A stretch of DNA of 64,000 nucleotides from Anadara kagoshimensis (taxonomy: Eukaryota > Mollusca > Bivalvia > Arcoida > Arcidae). Shown here piece after piece: positions 12,101 through 27,100 of this stretch; within the stretch, counting starts at the first letter, position 1, and each line of letters begins with the position of its first letter. The stretch is taken from contig CM037874.1 of the NCBI GenBank assembly GCA_021292105.1, positions 19,031,534-19,095,533 on the forward strand, read 5' to 3'. The notes below the pieces were generated by a model. The model saw only the letters and a list, made by a program, of their open reading frames with translations, ran no database searches and was not told the DNA's origin. Both the position numbers and the translations under genes were made by a program.

Positions 12101-15100
12101 CATTCCATACATGGACAGCGTCTCCGGCCATTTTCAAAATAACATCTCTTGAGACATTATAAGAAGTACATATGAATGGTACAGGCGGGGTTGTATCAAT
12201 TAACAAAGGATCAGAGAAGGAAACGTTACTTTCGTATCCAGCAGCATCCAATGCTTTAACGGCGGCAACATACATTTCTCCGTGTTTAAGATCGAGGTGG
12301 TCCAGATGTATACTATTAGCTATGCCAACATCCCTGAAAGCTATATTGGTATTGTCTAAGGATTCATTTTTGGAAAGAAGTGCGACCTGGTATGATCGTA
12401 TATGTGATTCAGAGTCTTCAAATCCGTGCCAGGAAACACCGATGCGTGTATTAGATGATTGAACATGGATATTTTTGTGGAACTTTGTGTTAAAAACAAC
12501 TCCGCTGTATGGGTTTTTGTTATCCACAATAAAACCATCTGAGCTGATTGAGAATTGTAAACCAAGTTCATTCGTAGCTTGAACTGTCGTATAATACTTT
12601 GTTCCAGATTTCAATGACAAATTATTCCAAGTGATGCTTGTTCGAAGTCCCATATTTGATATAGGTATGACATCGTCGGCTGAAAGTAAAAGAAACACAT
12701 GTATCGTTTAGGGAAAATATACATATATTGTATTTGACGATAAATATTGGGTCACATCCGTAATCCGTTTTTAAATATGACTTTTTTTCTATTTATAATA
12801 TATTATTTGGTCTGATAAGATTTTCAATCTATAAGACATCTTTTAATAATAGGTATTGATGCATATCAGGTTACGCTGGAAATGATATGGACTTTGTTGA
12901 TTTCAATGTACTGATTGAATGTAAAATGCACGCGGTAAAAATCAGATAAAATTACTTCGATTTTAAGACAGAATAAACATATCATTACTTACTAATCACA
13001 TAGAACATACTCCGCAACATTTACTTGATTGAGAATAATCTAAAAAAACAGAAAGAAAATCAAGAAAATCTATTGAAAGGTTTTTACCTCCTGGTTCAGT
13101 ACCCATGTAGACATGGTAGGTAACAATTCGTGTTTGTTGCTCAGAAAACACGCCACTCCAACAAGCTGTCATGGTGTCTGTGATGTTTGTATAATCAATG
13201 TCGTTTAAGCATGTCCTATCGGAATCCTTTATAAATCTTCCTTTCCTGACAGATGGTGCTGTTAAGTCAATTTTGATTGGCTCTGATTTATATTTGTAGT
13301 ATCCTGCTGGTGATATCCATGCACGGAGATATGCAACATAAGAATCATCATGGGTAAGGTTTCTTCCAGCGGGCAAACAATGAACAATGTGGGTTTGTTT
13401 TCCTATATCATACCATACATTTTCATGGGTCAAATCAAATATTCCAGCTCCAACGACCAGTCCGTCAACACCAAAACTCCATTCATACCTTAAGACATTT
13501 GTGTTATTCCCTCCAGTTAGCCAATTTGCACTCAAACATGCTGATGAAGCGGTAGAAGTTTGATGTTCGGTATGATAACCTATTACAAGTTTGATTGGCA
13601 ATACTGAATTGTCATCATGTTCAGTGCATTGATCTTTAAAATTCACATTAGCACATTTTCTGCCAATAACAGCACAAGTGCAGTCTTTATTGCAATAGTG
13701 AACATCACAAGAATGTTTTTCAATCATCAGTTTTCCTTTTGTACGAAGGTTATCAGTTGCAACTACCTCGGTAGTTATTTTACCAACATTACTTAAAAGT
13801 CCAGCCGCGTTTTCAGCCCATATTGAAAGGAAAATCTTTTTGCCGACAGATAATTTCTCAAGAAGATTAATGTCCTGTTCTTGAGCACTGTCTTTGGTAC
13901 CGATATGAGAAAACGAGAGTGTACCCCCGGATAGTTCTGATCCACTATATGTTTTTCCAACTGTAATATGGTATACACTGATGTCAGATTCCACATCAAC
14001 AAATCCATACCATTTCAAATTTACTGTTGATGTCGTTGTAGAGGTCCATGTAAGAGGTATTTTGAAACCTCCTAAATGTGGCGGAGAGGAATCAATAAGC
14101 AGATCATTACCAGAGAAAGTGGTGCAAAGAGAAGCAGAATTACAAGATGTCAGTTCAACGTGATATCTGTCACCATTTTTAAGCCAATGTTTAGAGTCAA
14201 GTGTTATAGTTAACTGCTTTTCACTTGCAAGTCTAATTTCCTCGACTGCAGTATTGCCATCATGGTGTGTTTTTAAAGAGACTGTTTGACGAACGACAGC
14301 GCTCTCTCTGTCTTCAACATTCCATCTAATCTTTAGTATGGACACTTCCCATTGTGTATTATTCTGATGAGACAGATTGCCATCTATATAAAATATCGGT
14401 GGTTCAGTTATAACTGGTGCTGTGGTGTCAACTATAAAACTGTCAGAACTTTTATCGGTGTGTAGACCGACGTGGTTATATGCTCGTACGGTTACATAGA
14501 GTTTTTTACCGATAGGCATTTTAAGTTGTGTTAATGTCAATGACCATGAGAGGAGAAAATTTTTAAACGGTTGAATGTCACATACATTGCTACTTGTTCC
14601 AATACACGCTTCAAAGTGCTGTATTTCAGACTGTGGATCTTGGAAACCAATCCATTGGGCTTGAAGTGTGGATCTGTAAACAAAAAGGTGTAAAACAAGC
14701 TATATCAATGATTATGTGTTATTCATGTATGTCATGGATTTATGATATTCATAATAATGGATACTGAAGGGAAATGCATTAATATATCGATAATGGTTGT
14801 CACATTTTCAGTAATAAGAATAGTTCATGATTAAAATTTCTTGATATTTGTATCTCAAAATAACTAAACATATGCTAAAATGCATAACATAAGGCAGCCT
14901 ATAACACGTACGTTTGTGATATATATTTAGCATGTTTTCCTGTAACACCAACATGAACTAATCCAGCAATCGGCGGAGAATTATCCATAATTATTCCATT
15001 TGATGATGCCCTTGTACATAGATTGGCTCCATTGCATCCCTCCACTGTCACATAGTAACGCTTTCCAGGTTCAAAATGTGATTTCCAAACCATCTCTGTA

Positions 15101-18100
15101 ATATCAATCAGATAATCAAAACGTTATCAGAACATAAGGACAAAAATCATGACAATTACGTTTTACAGAAAATTGTGTTAAGTACATGTAGTTTTATTAT
15201 AAAAAAAACGTAATATCTGCAAACAATTATTTGATGGGACCTTTACTATACCCGAGTCAATAAATCAATTAGGAAGTAGTTTCGTTGTATAAATTGTTCG
15301 TAGTGCGAACAAGGCGAAGCACAGCTTATTAGCTATGAAATAAACACAACAGCAGCAAGAAAGCAGATGGTAAAGAAATATTTGGTAATAAAACATTGAA
15401 GTCGTCACGTATGTAATACATTCGTGGTTGTCATAATTCAGGTATCAGTTCAAATATAAATCAGTGGAATCAGTAGTAACGTCGAAGTGAAATTTCAACA
15501 GTATCAGATGGACGTACAAATGAGGTGTGTTTAAATACACCTTGTTACATCGAATCATACGACGCAGCTGATCAACAGTCATTAGAATTGTTCAACAAAT
15601 CAAAGAAAAACACGCTAATTATAGATGTGGGTGTCATAATTCAGGAATCAGTCCAAATAAGAAATTGTAGAATCAGTAGTAAGGTTTATAAAAAACTTCA
15701 CTGGGTGTGGGGTGTGAATTTTTAATATTGTCAGATAGACGCCCCAAGGGAGAGGTTTTATAGCAACAGATACCAGTGTTTATCTACGCCTTTTTACTTA
15801 AAACGCGTCTGATCAACAGTAATAAGATGTCTTGAACAAACCAAAGACATACCCCCTAATATTTTAGTTTTGATGTGGTAAGATGTTATATTATATTTTA
15901 TATATATTTATATACCTTTTCGTAGAGCTACATTGTAGAATGGGAAGACATCTATTTGACCCGGAAATGTTCCTAGTCCAACTCTGTAGTAAAGCATATG
16001 TGAATGAGGATCCACAAAATCAGTCCAATGGCAGATAAGCGATATAACATCAATTTGATAATCCAAATCGAACTAAAAATAAGTAACATTAATAGTCATA
16101 AGAAAACGTATCTTGTTAGATGAAACAAAATGTGCAAAAACGTTTGAAAATGAAAGAATTAAAGAAATAAATTGGCAGTAACTCAGAATGATTCCAGACC
16201 AATTATTTGGTTATTAATTGTATTAACCACCTTATACAGACTATAAATCAAAAGTGGGAAGTTATCTTCATCTCTATCATTCCTTGTGAAAAACGAGTTT
16301 ATGTAGCATTGTTTTTCAATGCATGCACATGCTTAATTGTTTACCAATTAAATGAATTATTCCCTCAATTCAAAAGTCTGAAGTCCCAAGTAAATGTAAT
16401 TCATAGCTATGCAAAAATTTGTTAGATACTAATTTTGCTCAAAAATTTTGTAAAGAATATTTTTTTGGACACTGAGAAAAAACATAAATAATTTTTTTCT
16501 ACGTCAAATGATATGAAACATCTTTTTGTAGTAGAAAATTGTCTGATATTATCTGACAATAAATAATTATTCCTTTCAGGAACACCCGGTTATAAGGTTC
16601 TATTTTAGTAGTGGATTGAGATTCGAATAAGGGTTTGTAAATTTGGTTTTTAAATCCATAATGTAAGCAGTAAGTGTTTAAGAAAAAAAAAACTAACAAG
16701 TAGTGAATGTTTAAAATGATACACCAAACATAAGAATGATCTGTGTTAAAACGTTCTATTAAACATAGCATTTTTAACATTTATTTATCATCAAATAACA
16801 AATAACGTAGGGGTTACCTGACTGTTCAATGTTCCCTCTCTCACTACACCTTTAACCGGTGGAGAACTGTCAATTATAAAAGGTTCAGAGGACAACATGG
16901 AGAACATTCCTGCTCCGTTTGTAACCTATGAAATATATTATTCTCTTTAAATAGATATGCATTATGTAAAAAAAAAAACAATGTTGATATTCCTTAACAT
17001 CGATCAGTTATATGTATTATACCAGAACTTTAAATCATTTTCAGCAAAACAAATTTTATCATCTTAAATAGTTCAAGTTCACGTATTTCTTTCAAAATAA
17101 ATTTTATAATAACTTAGTTATTGATAAAACAAAACAATCACTTTGAAACAAAATGCCTGTAGTTGAAAGGAATATGTATTGTCTCGAAATTATCTGTAAA
17201 AAGTATATATATTTTATATGTAGAGAAATGTTCACAGTCACTATTACCTTCATAGTAACATAGTACCGAAGCCCGTCATGCATTCCGTCTTTCGGGAACA
17301 TGGTAAAATCTCCATTAACATAAGTTAGCGGTTTAACATCAGAAGAATACAAGTTTGATCCAATTCCAACTTCAACTGCTGCTATACCACTCTCTGGATC
17401 CTTGAAATTCATCCAATGAACACGCAGGGCTCCTTTCGATGTAACATATGTGTGTGTAAGAATCCCTCCTACATGGACCATACCTTTCACCGGAGGAGAA
17501 TTGTCAAATATCACACCTGGTGAAACGGAGGTAACATGGAGTCCAACGTGGTTTATTGCTACAAGACGGCAAATGTGAAAATAATTATATGTACTAACAT
17601 TTCAAAAAAGGGGATTTTAAATATCAATAGACATTGATACGTTCATGGTAACGTTATAAATATACCAATTATATTTGACACGACGGTCATTAAGCAACAA
17701 GGGCCCTTAAAGGAATCCAAACTCAATGCAGGAAAGAGCAAATAATTAAAAATTATTCAATGCAAACAAACCTTACATTTTATAGTTCTTTGTGTTTTAC
17801 TATCGTTTAAGATAGGAACCCAAATATAAATATTTACCTTTTACCGTTGCAAAGTAAGCATTTCCTGATGTTAATGTGACATTTCTGTGTATAACTGTTT
17901 CTGACAATCCAGCATTTGTGAATAGTACAACATCTTGTCCACCTGGATATGACCCTTAAATATAGGATATATGAACCAATATCATACCTTTTGTTTTGTA
18001 TATAACTTTTATTTGATATGTTAAAAAATCCTTACATAAAACTATGTTTCAGGGGATAATTAACAAAAACACGTTTCTGTCTTAGGAGAAATATTGATTT

Positions 18101-21100
18101 GCATAAAGGATAATGTATTCTTAAATCCAAAAGATTTGCCAATTATATTTGAATAGATATAGTTATTAGTTGCTAAAATATACAGTTTTATAGCATGTTT
18201 GTAGAAGCTACTTGCATATTGAGATAAAGTTTCTGAACGTGTCTGAGGTTGTAAAGCATAAGAATACATTATTGATTGAATCGGATTTGTTATCATGTAA
18301 GTTCTTCAGACGGGAATTTTACACAAACAAGGTTTGACATCACTAGAATACATAATCAGAATACAGTAAATATCTATTGCTTAGTTGACCATGTGACGAC
18401 AATAAAAATGGATGTAATCTACCTAAATTTTAGGAAGATGAAATATTAAACATACCTATGGCATATATGTAATTTCGAATTCCTGATAAATAACCCATTT
18501 CTGAATATCGGATTGACTCTTTAAAACCATTCCACTTGATAATGATTTCGGAAGAGTCTGTAATGTATCCATCCATTGACACTATGTTCACCGTGCCAGC
18601 AATAGGTGCTGTGTTATCAATATAAACTCCATCGCTACAAGTACTAAATTCGCTAAATTCTTCACTAAACAATTCTCGTTCGATGACAGTTGAATTTGAT
18701 TTTGCACAAATGTAATAAATCCTATCATTTGTAAACTCGACATGTTTGAAAATTGCTAAACCTTCTGTTGTCTCGAATGACATGATACAATCACTGTCTT
18801 TAAAGCAATGCAGATTTGGAATTACAGGTTTCCGCATGAGATACCAAGTTATAATTCGATCTTGAATGCCTGGAATGACGCCTCCTAAAGTGACATCTGG
18901 GGTTGAAAAGTCTATTTCTTTCTCATGTAGAGTGTTCAGAACTATCCCAAGATTTGTACTAAACAGTGCGGGTTTTATTATTTCTAACAAATCTTTCGTG
19001 ACACTGATGTCATACAAGACATATTTCGGAAACATATTTGGATCTGCTTGAACAGAAACTGGTACAGAATTTACAATTGGTGATCCAAAAGGACAATACC
19101 CTTCAACCCGGACATATATTGCACTATGTGGATACGACGGTAAAACAACACATTCACTATCCTGAAATACAAAATAAAGTTTAAAATAAACAATGATTCT
19201 TTTCTGAGTTTTATTTTAAAATAATCACGGTCATAAAACACTTTTTGCAATTCGGTCATTAGGTATATTTTACGAGACATTGTATAATTTTTTGCGTAGA
19301 CATTTCACGATTAAATAACAGAACAGTGCATATTTTTTGTTAAAGTTTGTAATCAAATATTTATGCAATATACCCTTACCATTTTTTTCGATATTTAAAA
19401 CATCAATCGAATTTATTTACCTTCAGTGTCTTATTTGAGCTGGATACAATTGCTTTCCAAGCCGACAGTGCAGTATGTCCATTTTGGTCACCAAAAATGG
19501 CCCATCGGTAAAACAGTGGTAATATTTGACTCTGAATAACAGAGCAGACAAAACTTTCCCATTGCAGTGAGAATTCATAGCAATTGTCATTAATGGTTTC
19601 CAAAGTTGCTAGAATCATGCCCGTCAAAGTCGTACCAGGATCAACAATGAATCCATCAGATTCTACTTTCTCCAAACATACTTGGTCAAAGCAAGCTTTA
19701 ACAAAAGATTTGTATGTACCCGGTGATAAATTTAATTCACTTAAAGATGCAAGTTTTGAAACACCAACATCGATAATTTTTGTTGACACACATGTGTCCG
19801 ATTCATTCAAACTACACATAGGAATTACTCCAGTTTTGAAATTCGTAACGAAATGATCTAACTTTGCATCAATTATCCAATGCATGTCAGCAATTTCATC
19901 AGATGTCTGATAATCAATATCATTTGCACATGAGTATACTTTGACATGTCCAACCGTTGTTTTTGGTCCGTTATTTAAAAGATGGATAACTGGATGTTCA
20001 TTCATGACAACACCTGTGTACTCGCGAACAGAATCCTTATTTAAGTTAACAAACTCTGCACTTCGCACTGAAATGTTGATATTTGCAGGTTGAACAACCA
20101 CCTTATATATTTTGCCTATGTTGATTGCCTCGGTCAAATTAAGTGTCATATCTCCTCCAGTTTCAAGTGTTTCATTTAGCACGGCTTCGAAAATTGTAAG
20201 GTCTGAAGGACATCCTTTGCCGTCATAAACTTTCATAGATGACAGAAATGATTTCTTGTCTATTATTACAAATCCATCCGAAGATGAATTTGTGGTACCT
20301 CCAGAACATTTGGCGACAACCGTTACGTAATATTTTTCAAAAAAAATCAATTTAGATGAAAAGCCACAATGAACTCTTTCGAAATGTACATCATGAAATG
20401 CTACAATGTCATCCTGACCTTTTTTTTTACCAACCCCAATTTCGAAAGTGACATTTTTGTGATGCCAAAATCCTTTCCAAGAAACACAGTACGTGTTTGC
20501 TATTGTAGTAAAATCTGTATCCGTCATATCTTCAATGTTTGTTGCCTTTTCTGGATCAATGTCATAAACAACACCGTGTCCAGGAGGGAATCTTGATGGT
20601 AAAGAAAATGTTTCACTATTGATTGGACAGTAATGTCCCGCATAATTATAGACATGTAACTCGAACGTAAACGGTAGACTAAGCTCAGTATCATAATTCT
20701 GTAGTCGATTGATCGGGTAACGGATACAATGATCACCACCATGTAGGTCTGTACAGTTGGGGGATTCGTTTATCTTCCATTGCATAAATGGCGTTACATG
20801 TCTGTATGTATGACCTGTTTTAAAAATACAATTAACATTATCAATTTTGTCTAAAACTGTTTTACATAACTGTATGGATTTGGAAAAAAATCAGTCAAAA
20901 GAAATGCTAATTGTTTCCTTACATTAGATTTTGTATCTAACTTTCAATACTCAAAACAGATGTTAATTGTTCTCTTGCATTACATTTTGTATTAACGTAT
21001 TAAGTCGCTATATACCATGGTATGGTAATTGTATTGTATATAATTACTATGTCGAAGCTATAATTTCAAATTTTTAACGAGTCAAAAACTTCTATTTAAA

Positions 21101-24100
21101 ATACCAATAAAATTGAATAATTTTAAGACCAACTGTATTTGTAAAACCATAAAAAAAACCAAATAAATCAATCAATAAAATAAAATAAAACCTCAATTTT
21201 TCAATAAAAATTTGCCCAACGTCCCTCGCTATGTATATTATGCATATACAATTCATTAAATTGTAGACTTACCGATTCTGAAAAATATCGATCCTATTTC
21301 TTCCCTTTGCTCTCGGTCATAAAATGTAGTTTTATTCCATTGCAGTATAACATCTTGTCTGCTAACTCTGGCTTTAATGATTGTTGGACAGATTGGAGGT
21401 GTCTCGTCTATCAATGCCGGACCATACGATGCAAAAGAAGTCAATCCTGCTTTATTTACTACTTTTATGAAAACATACATATTTGTCCCACTGCTCAATG
21501 CAGAATGGCGGTCTCGGAACCAATGTTTATGCTTTGTTTTTTGGTATCCCACGATATCCGGTAGATCTTTGCTTGCTAGAGTAGTACCAAACCCAACGAA
21601 GACATCTCTTATTTGACTGTACTCTTCTTGGATATCCCAATGTAATTCTATTGTGTCTGTTGGAATATAAATTTGAGTGTTATTATACCTGGCCAGTCTT
21701 TCGCACATAAATATTGATATTTCATCATCACGGCCTACAATTAATTCTTCTGGAAGTGACATTAATAACGGATCAAACGTACTGCCTTGGCAACGACGAT
21801 GACAACTTGATACATTGGCTAGTTTAATTCTGGTAACATTTTCGTGGATAAACCAAGCAGTGTTATCTGAACAAGCAACGGTTTCTGCTACTCTTGCGTT
21901 TATCAAAGAGATGTTTCCAACCATTGGGGATGTCATATCCATTACAATTCCATCGGAACAAACAGGTTTCGATGGTTCCATAGCATTGTTATAAGCAACA
22001 ACGGTAACAAAGTGTTTCCCTGCGCTTGTCAATGGTAAAAGAATAGACTGCTCTGTTGTCTCCATCACCATCACATTTGAATAATTTTTGTGCCATCTAC
22101 AAACTGATGACTAGATAGGCAAGTTTTCGCAATACCGACCCTGTACAATTTTATACCGCTTTCATGATCAATGAAGCCATGCCAATGCGCAATTACTTGA
22201 TCAGAACTTGTATAGTCTATATCCGGGCCATCAATTGGTCCTTCTTGCACAACACCTTCTGCCGGAGGCGATTCATCCACTAGAATGTCGAGATGTTCCA
22301 CTGTAACAAGGCGGGCCTCATTAGTCACAGTGATTGTAAAGAAGTATTGTCGGTTATGGTTTCCAATATGCGTGTTGTTGTGTACCAGACTATTTAGAGA
22401 TAGCGTGTAGTCAGAATGCTCACATTGACCTACTGCCGGACAATAGCAATTTTCTGCAGACACACAGGAATCCTGTAATCATAAAGAATATGTATAGCAT
22501 AAATCTAAAACATCTAAAACAGTAGATTAATCAAGTATATGTAAGTATATTTTATGTTAATCTAGTGAGGTGATCAAACGTCATTTAAAACAAGTAAAAC
22601 CACATTTTCAAACAGTATGCAAGTACTGATGGCTTATAACACAAGCCCTTTTGCAATCAGGCAAATTGAGAACACGTAAACTACCAATAGGAATGTAAGA
22701 CCGGATGTCCCGAAATGACAAGCAACTTCTGCCGATGTAACTACAACCGTCACATTTGAATTCAAAATTCAAAATGAAAGTAAATAGTACACGCAAACGT
22801 AACATAAAAGCAATTGCAATATCTTCATTTGATGATCTTGGTTTGAAATACGTTTAAAATATTTGATTTAATTGCGTAATTACAGAATTAAGTATTTTGA
22901 TATGATTGTTAAGAAGATTTAGTGACACTGTTAACCTTGTAGAATAACAAATATAAAAATTGTCTTCCAAAAGTTTTATTGTAAGTATTAACCAAATCAA
23001 TCAATCTCAAAATTAATAATTTGTATATTTTGTTAAAAGCGACAGGACAATATTAAGCATTGCAGTAAAAGCCTATAAGTGAAACCATGGATATTAGCCA
23101 GACATGTCTTAAGGTTTGTTCAAACTTACATTATGTTTCTTGACTCCAAGGCTCCCGTGACCTAATTCCATACCTCCACCTGAAGTACCAACGCCCCATT
23201 GTACCGTATGTATTCCACTGTGGGGATCAAATGCATCAAACTGGAGAATCATCTTTGACAAATCGGTTGAATTATGCACATATAATCTTTCATACCCGTC
23301 CCTAACAAGCCATACGTTGTCCACTTCTGGTATACTTGCATCGATGTGGACATCTACCTCATCATCAAAAGTGTTATCCATAACATCTATAGACTTAAGA
23401 TGAAACTTGAATGTTTCACCATCGTTTACAGACGGCGAAAGACATATTGATTGCGACGGAAAATTTGGTACTATTTGATGTCGATATATTACCGTGGCGC
23501 CTTTGTCAATGAGTACATAAATCGTATTATCCCATTTATATTCACGGTCCCTTTCACGGGAAGTATCCCTGTATTTTGTTCATACACACCTGTTTCAATC
23601 CATGAGGTGCAGGGCTTACTGGTTTCAGCAAATTGCTATGAATATATTTATCGTTATAGTAACGGCCCGTCCATAGATAACATAGTTTCCCATGGTTTGT
23701 TTGCCAGGAATGTTGTGATTTGCTTTCAGCTGATGATACAAGAAGCGGGACACTATTGTTGTGAACAATTGATGACGAGTTATCATAAAGGACAAATCTT
23801 CTAGCTTGTCGTGTATTATCAGCGACATCTTTTACTTCAAGTTGAACTACGTAAAGAACGGGACGGTCTTTGTAAGGAAGATCGAAATGAATGGAATGAA
23901 TATCAGGATTTACTATTTTAGGCGTACCATTCACGGGCTTTGTTCCAACTGATAGAGAGGCGCCAGATGAATCACTTGCTTCGAATATTGTAATTTCATA
24001 TTGTTCAATTCCAGATGCTTGACTTGAAGATCCATGAGCCGGGATTGGGTCAGACCAGCCATAAAAATTAGCATTAAAAGACAATCTACGGAGCCTCCTG

Positions 24101-27100
24101 GTACTTAACACTAACGGTTCCTGTGAGCATGTCTTTTTTTCTAAGCAATGTGATGGAGCCGCTGTATCTATATGGTAACACAAATCTCGTGAAACAGGAA
24201 TTTTTGAATATGCTATGGTATTTTGTACGTGGTTTTGTACATTTTTAGAAACAAAATGTCCCCCGCCTTTTGCGATGAAGCGAAAACAAAAGCTGAAATT
24301 AAATAATCACGTATTCTTTATTTTTCAGTTTTTTTTGCCTTCCTTAAGAACCTAAAACATTTTTATATAAAATTTATAATTGGATGAAGTGTGCAATCAG
24401 TACTATAACCACAACATTTATGATTTGATCAAGTGCCTGATCAAAGCCTTGACTTTTATCAATAGTGGTACCATTACGAGTCTGAACATTTCCTTCATTG
24501 TTTTAATTATTTCATGTAATACAAAAGCACTGACTCTGCGATCAAACATTTCCTTTTTATTATGTATATTGAAATATTGCCTTCAAAAAGTTTTAGGACC
24601 GCCATCACAGTATTGTTGTTTAGTTTGATGTCTCTGTGTCCAGGATTGCCAAGGATATATTTGACGTCACATAGTTCCATATTCCTTTTACAAAATTACA
24701 CACTTGGCGGGTGTAGCTAGCTAAACAGGAGGTGCTAACCATTCCGGAGCACACGGCCTCACTTCCCTGGTGAAGATTCACGTGTCTAATCTGGCTCATC
24801 AGTTCCAAAATTTTTACTTTGCTTGAGGATTGTGATTTGGATATGGATTAGTATGTTTGTTTTTTATTAGATACACTTTTACTGAAACAGTTTCACTAAA
24901 GGCATAATATAATTGTTTACTTGTAAAAAATGCGTATTCAAATGTCGTAGAAATGCAAAAGAAATAGAAAGAGTGTGTTGGCATATATACCTTTCTCCAT
25001 TAATAAAGTTACTTGAAATACGTGTATCGATATCTTGATTGAAAATATTTTGAGGATTTGCACTATTATGGTCCAATTTCATGGTTTCAGTTCTTATTGT
25101 ATGTTCTGCTCCTGAAATTGAATTAATTAAAATAGTTGGAGATAGTCTAATTTGATTTAATTCTATGTAGTTGAATTTTACTAAAACATGACGCTTATTC
25201 ACAAATTACTAGTTTCTAATGTCTCACAAATTATTGAAAACAATCATGTTTGAATTCCTCATAGTTTTTGATATTGCATACATATTTGATCATTAACTTT
25301 TTTCAATTATATTATGTCGCGTAAATTGTAAATCGCGTCTTTATATAACACAATACTTTTTTAAGTTATAAAATACGTTATTAATTTCTAAAACACAGAA
25401 TACATACAAAATAATTTTGCTTATAAATTTTTTCATACAACTAGCTAGCAATTTATTGTATGAAAATTGAGCAATATCTAACGGTCTTTTAAATGTCAGT
25501 CTATGGATCAATTACTTATCTTTTGACCCCTGTAATGTTATTCAGGATGAGCATATTGTGGATAACGGATAACACTGGCGTATGATATAGCAATTTGATA
25601 TACGATCTAGTTTCGATTATGCAATGTTATATGGGCTTGCACATCTCTCACCGGCCATATAGGCATGTTAAAGCATAACTTCTTTTTAAATCTCCACGTG
25701 GTATATAAAAATTAAAAAAAAATATTATCTTCATTTGTAAATAGTATCGTTGAACAATCTTTCAATCATTCTTTGTAATTTTTTTGACTCTAGAGTTTTT
25801 CTTATAACCTTATTGTCGGAGTTGCTGGGATTTTTATTACATTGACATTGTTTTGTATCGTTCATATTTTAAGTTGATTTGAAAATTATAGAGAGCGAGC
25901 TAAATTAATTGTATGACTCAGAGATCCGCGTTTGTAATAATATTTGCAGATTATAAGGTTTATTTATTTTTTTTTTTGGGGGGGGGGGGGGGTCTCATTT
26001 TAACAATACTGGTTTTATTTTAACGACAACCGTTTTCTTACCAAGAGTTTCTGATAAAGTAAAAATTTGTATGTGACGCCATAGAGCATGTCGCTTAATG
26101 CAATCTTATATACTTTTGGGTGATAAATCATATTCTCATTTGAAAGGCATAAGCCCAAATATTTATTTTCTGTATCTGCTAGAATGGTTAGGTTCGTCCG
26201 ACTATCATCTCGTTTTGTAATATTGCTATTTTTTGCTATTGTCAATTACATTTCTACATTCCGAATTTGCAAAAATAAGAATGTTTTTCATACAAAAAAA
26301 CTGCTTAGAAATCTTTGATTAATAAATTTTTATCGATTGAAGTCTTGACATTATACTACTAGTTCATGTTTGAATAAATAAATGTCGTGCAGAAAAAAGC
26401 CCAATATGTCTCATTCTCTTCAAATGTTGTAATTGTGGTGTTGTGGTTACTTAGTTCGATTAGGTTTTGTCAAATGATTCAGGTAAAAATATAAATATTT
26501 GATTATTCATCTACATTACCGTTTACTGCCTTCTTTATAAGGATCAGAGAAGCATCGTTATCCCAAACATGTGGTCGACAATCCATTTTGGTTTTGTTCT
26601 ATTCACTGTTATTTTAAACTCAAACTGGGTGAGGTTGTTATTCTAACCACTTGGAAATTTCCATAGAAATCCTTCTGTTTTGAACATTCAGAACTGCCAC
26701 CGCCTTTTGGTCTCATTTCACCGTTTGGACCATAAACTTTGACAGCACAGGATAAGATTTCAGGTTTGTGTACAGCCTCATTAACTGGTTATAAAAAGAA
26801 AATTAATTGCAAAAACAATTGTAATGTAATTAATTGATTGTTGGTCTCCTTTCTATTGTTGTATAATATTCTGTGGTGTAGGATTGTTTGTCAGTTAACT
26901 TGTGCAAATTTCAGAATGTATCTTTTCGAAATGATGGTGATGCTGTTTTAACATATTAAATTCGTGAATTTATCGATCTTCTCTCCAGATTTCCAGTACA
27001 ACTTTAGGACATGCTTTGTTCATATACTACCGCGCTGAACAAATTAGTCTATAATCTAAAACTACAAAATTCGTGAGTATTTTAGGCATGTAAACTTCCA

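Noticed and set aside
11743-12462. Plus-strand open frames of 109 and 96 codons
   Set aside because: They are antisense shadows of the long minus-strand exon at 11384-12679, which has matching splice sites and repeat motifs.
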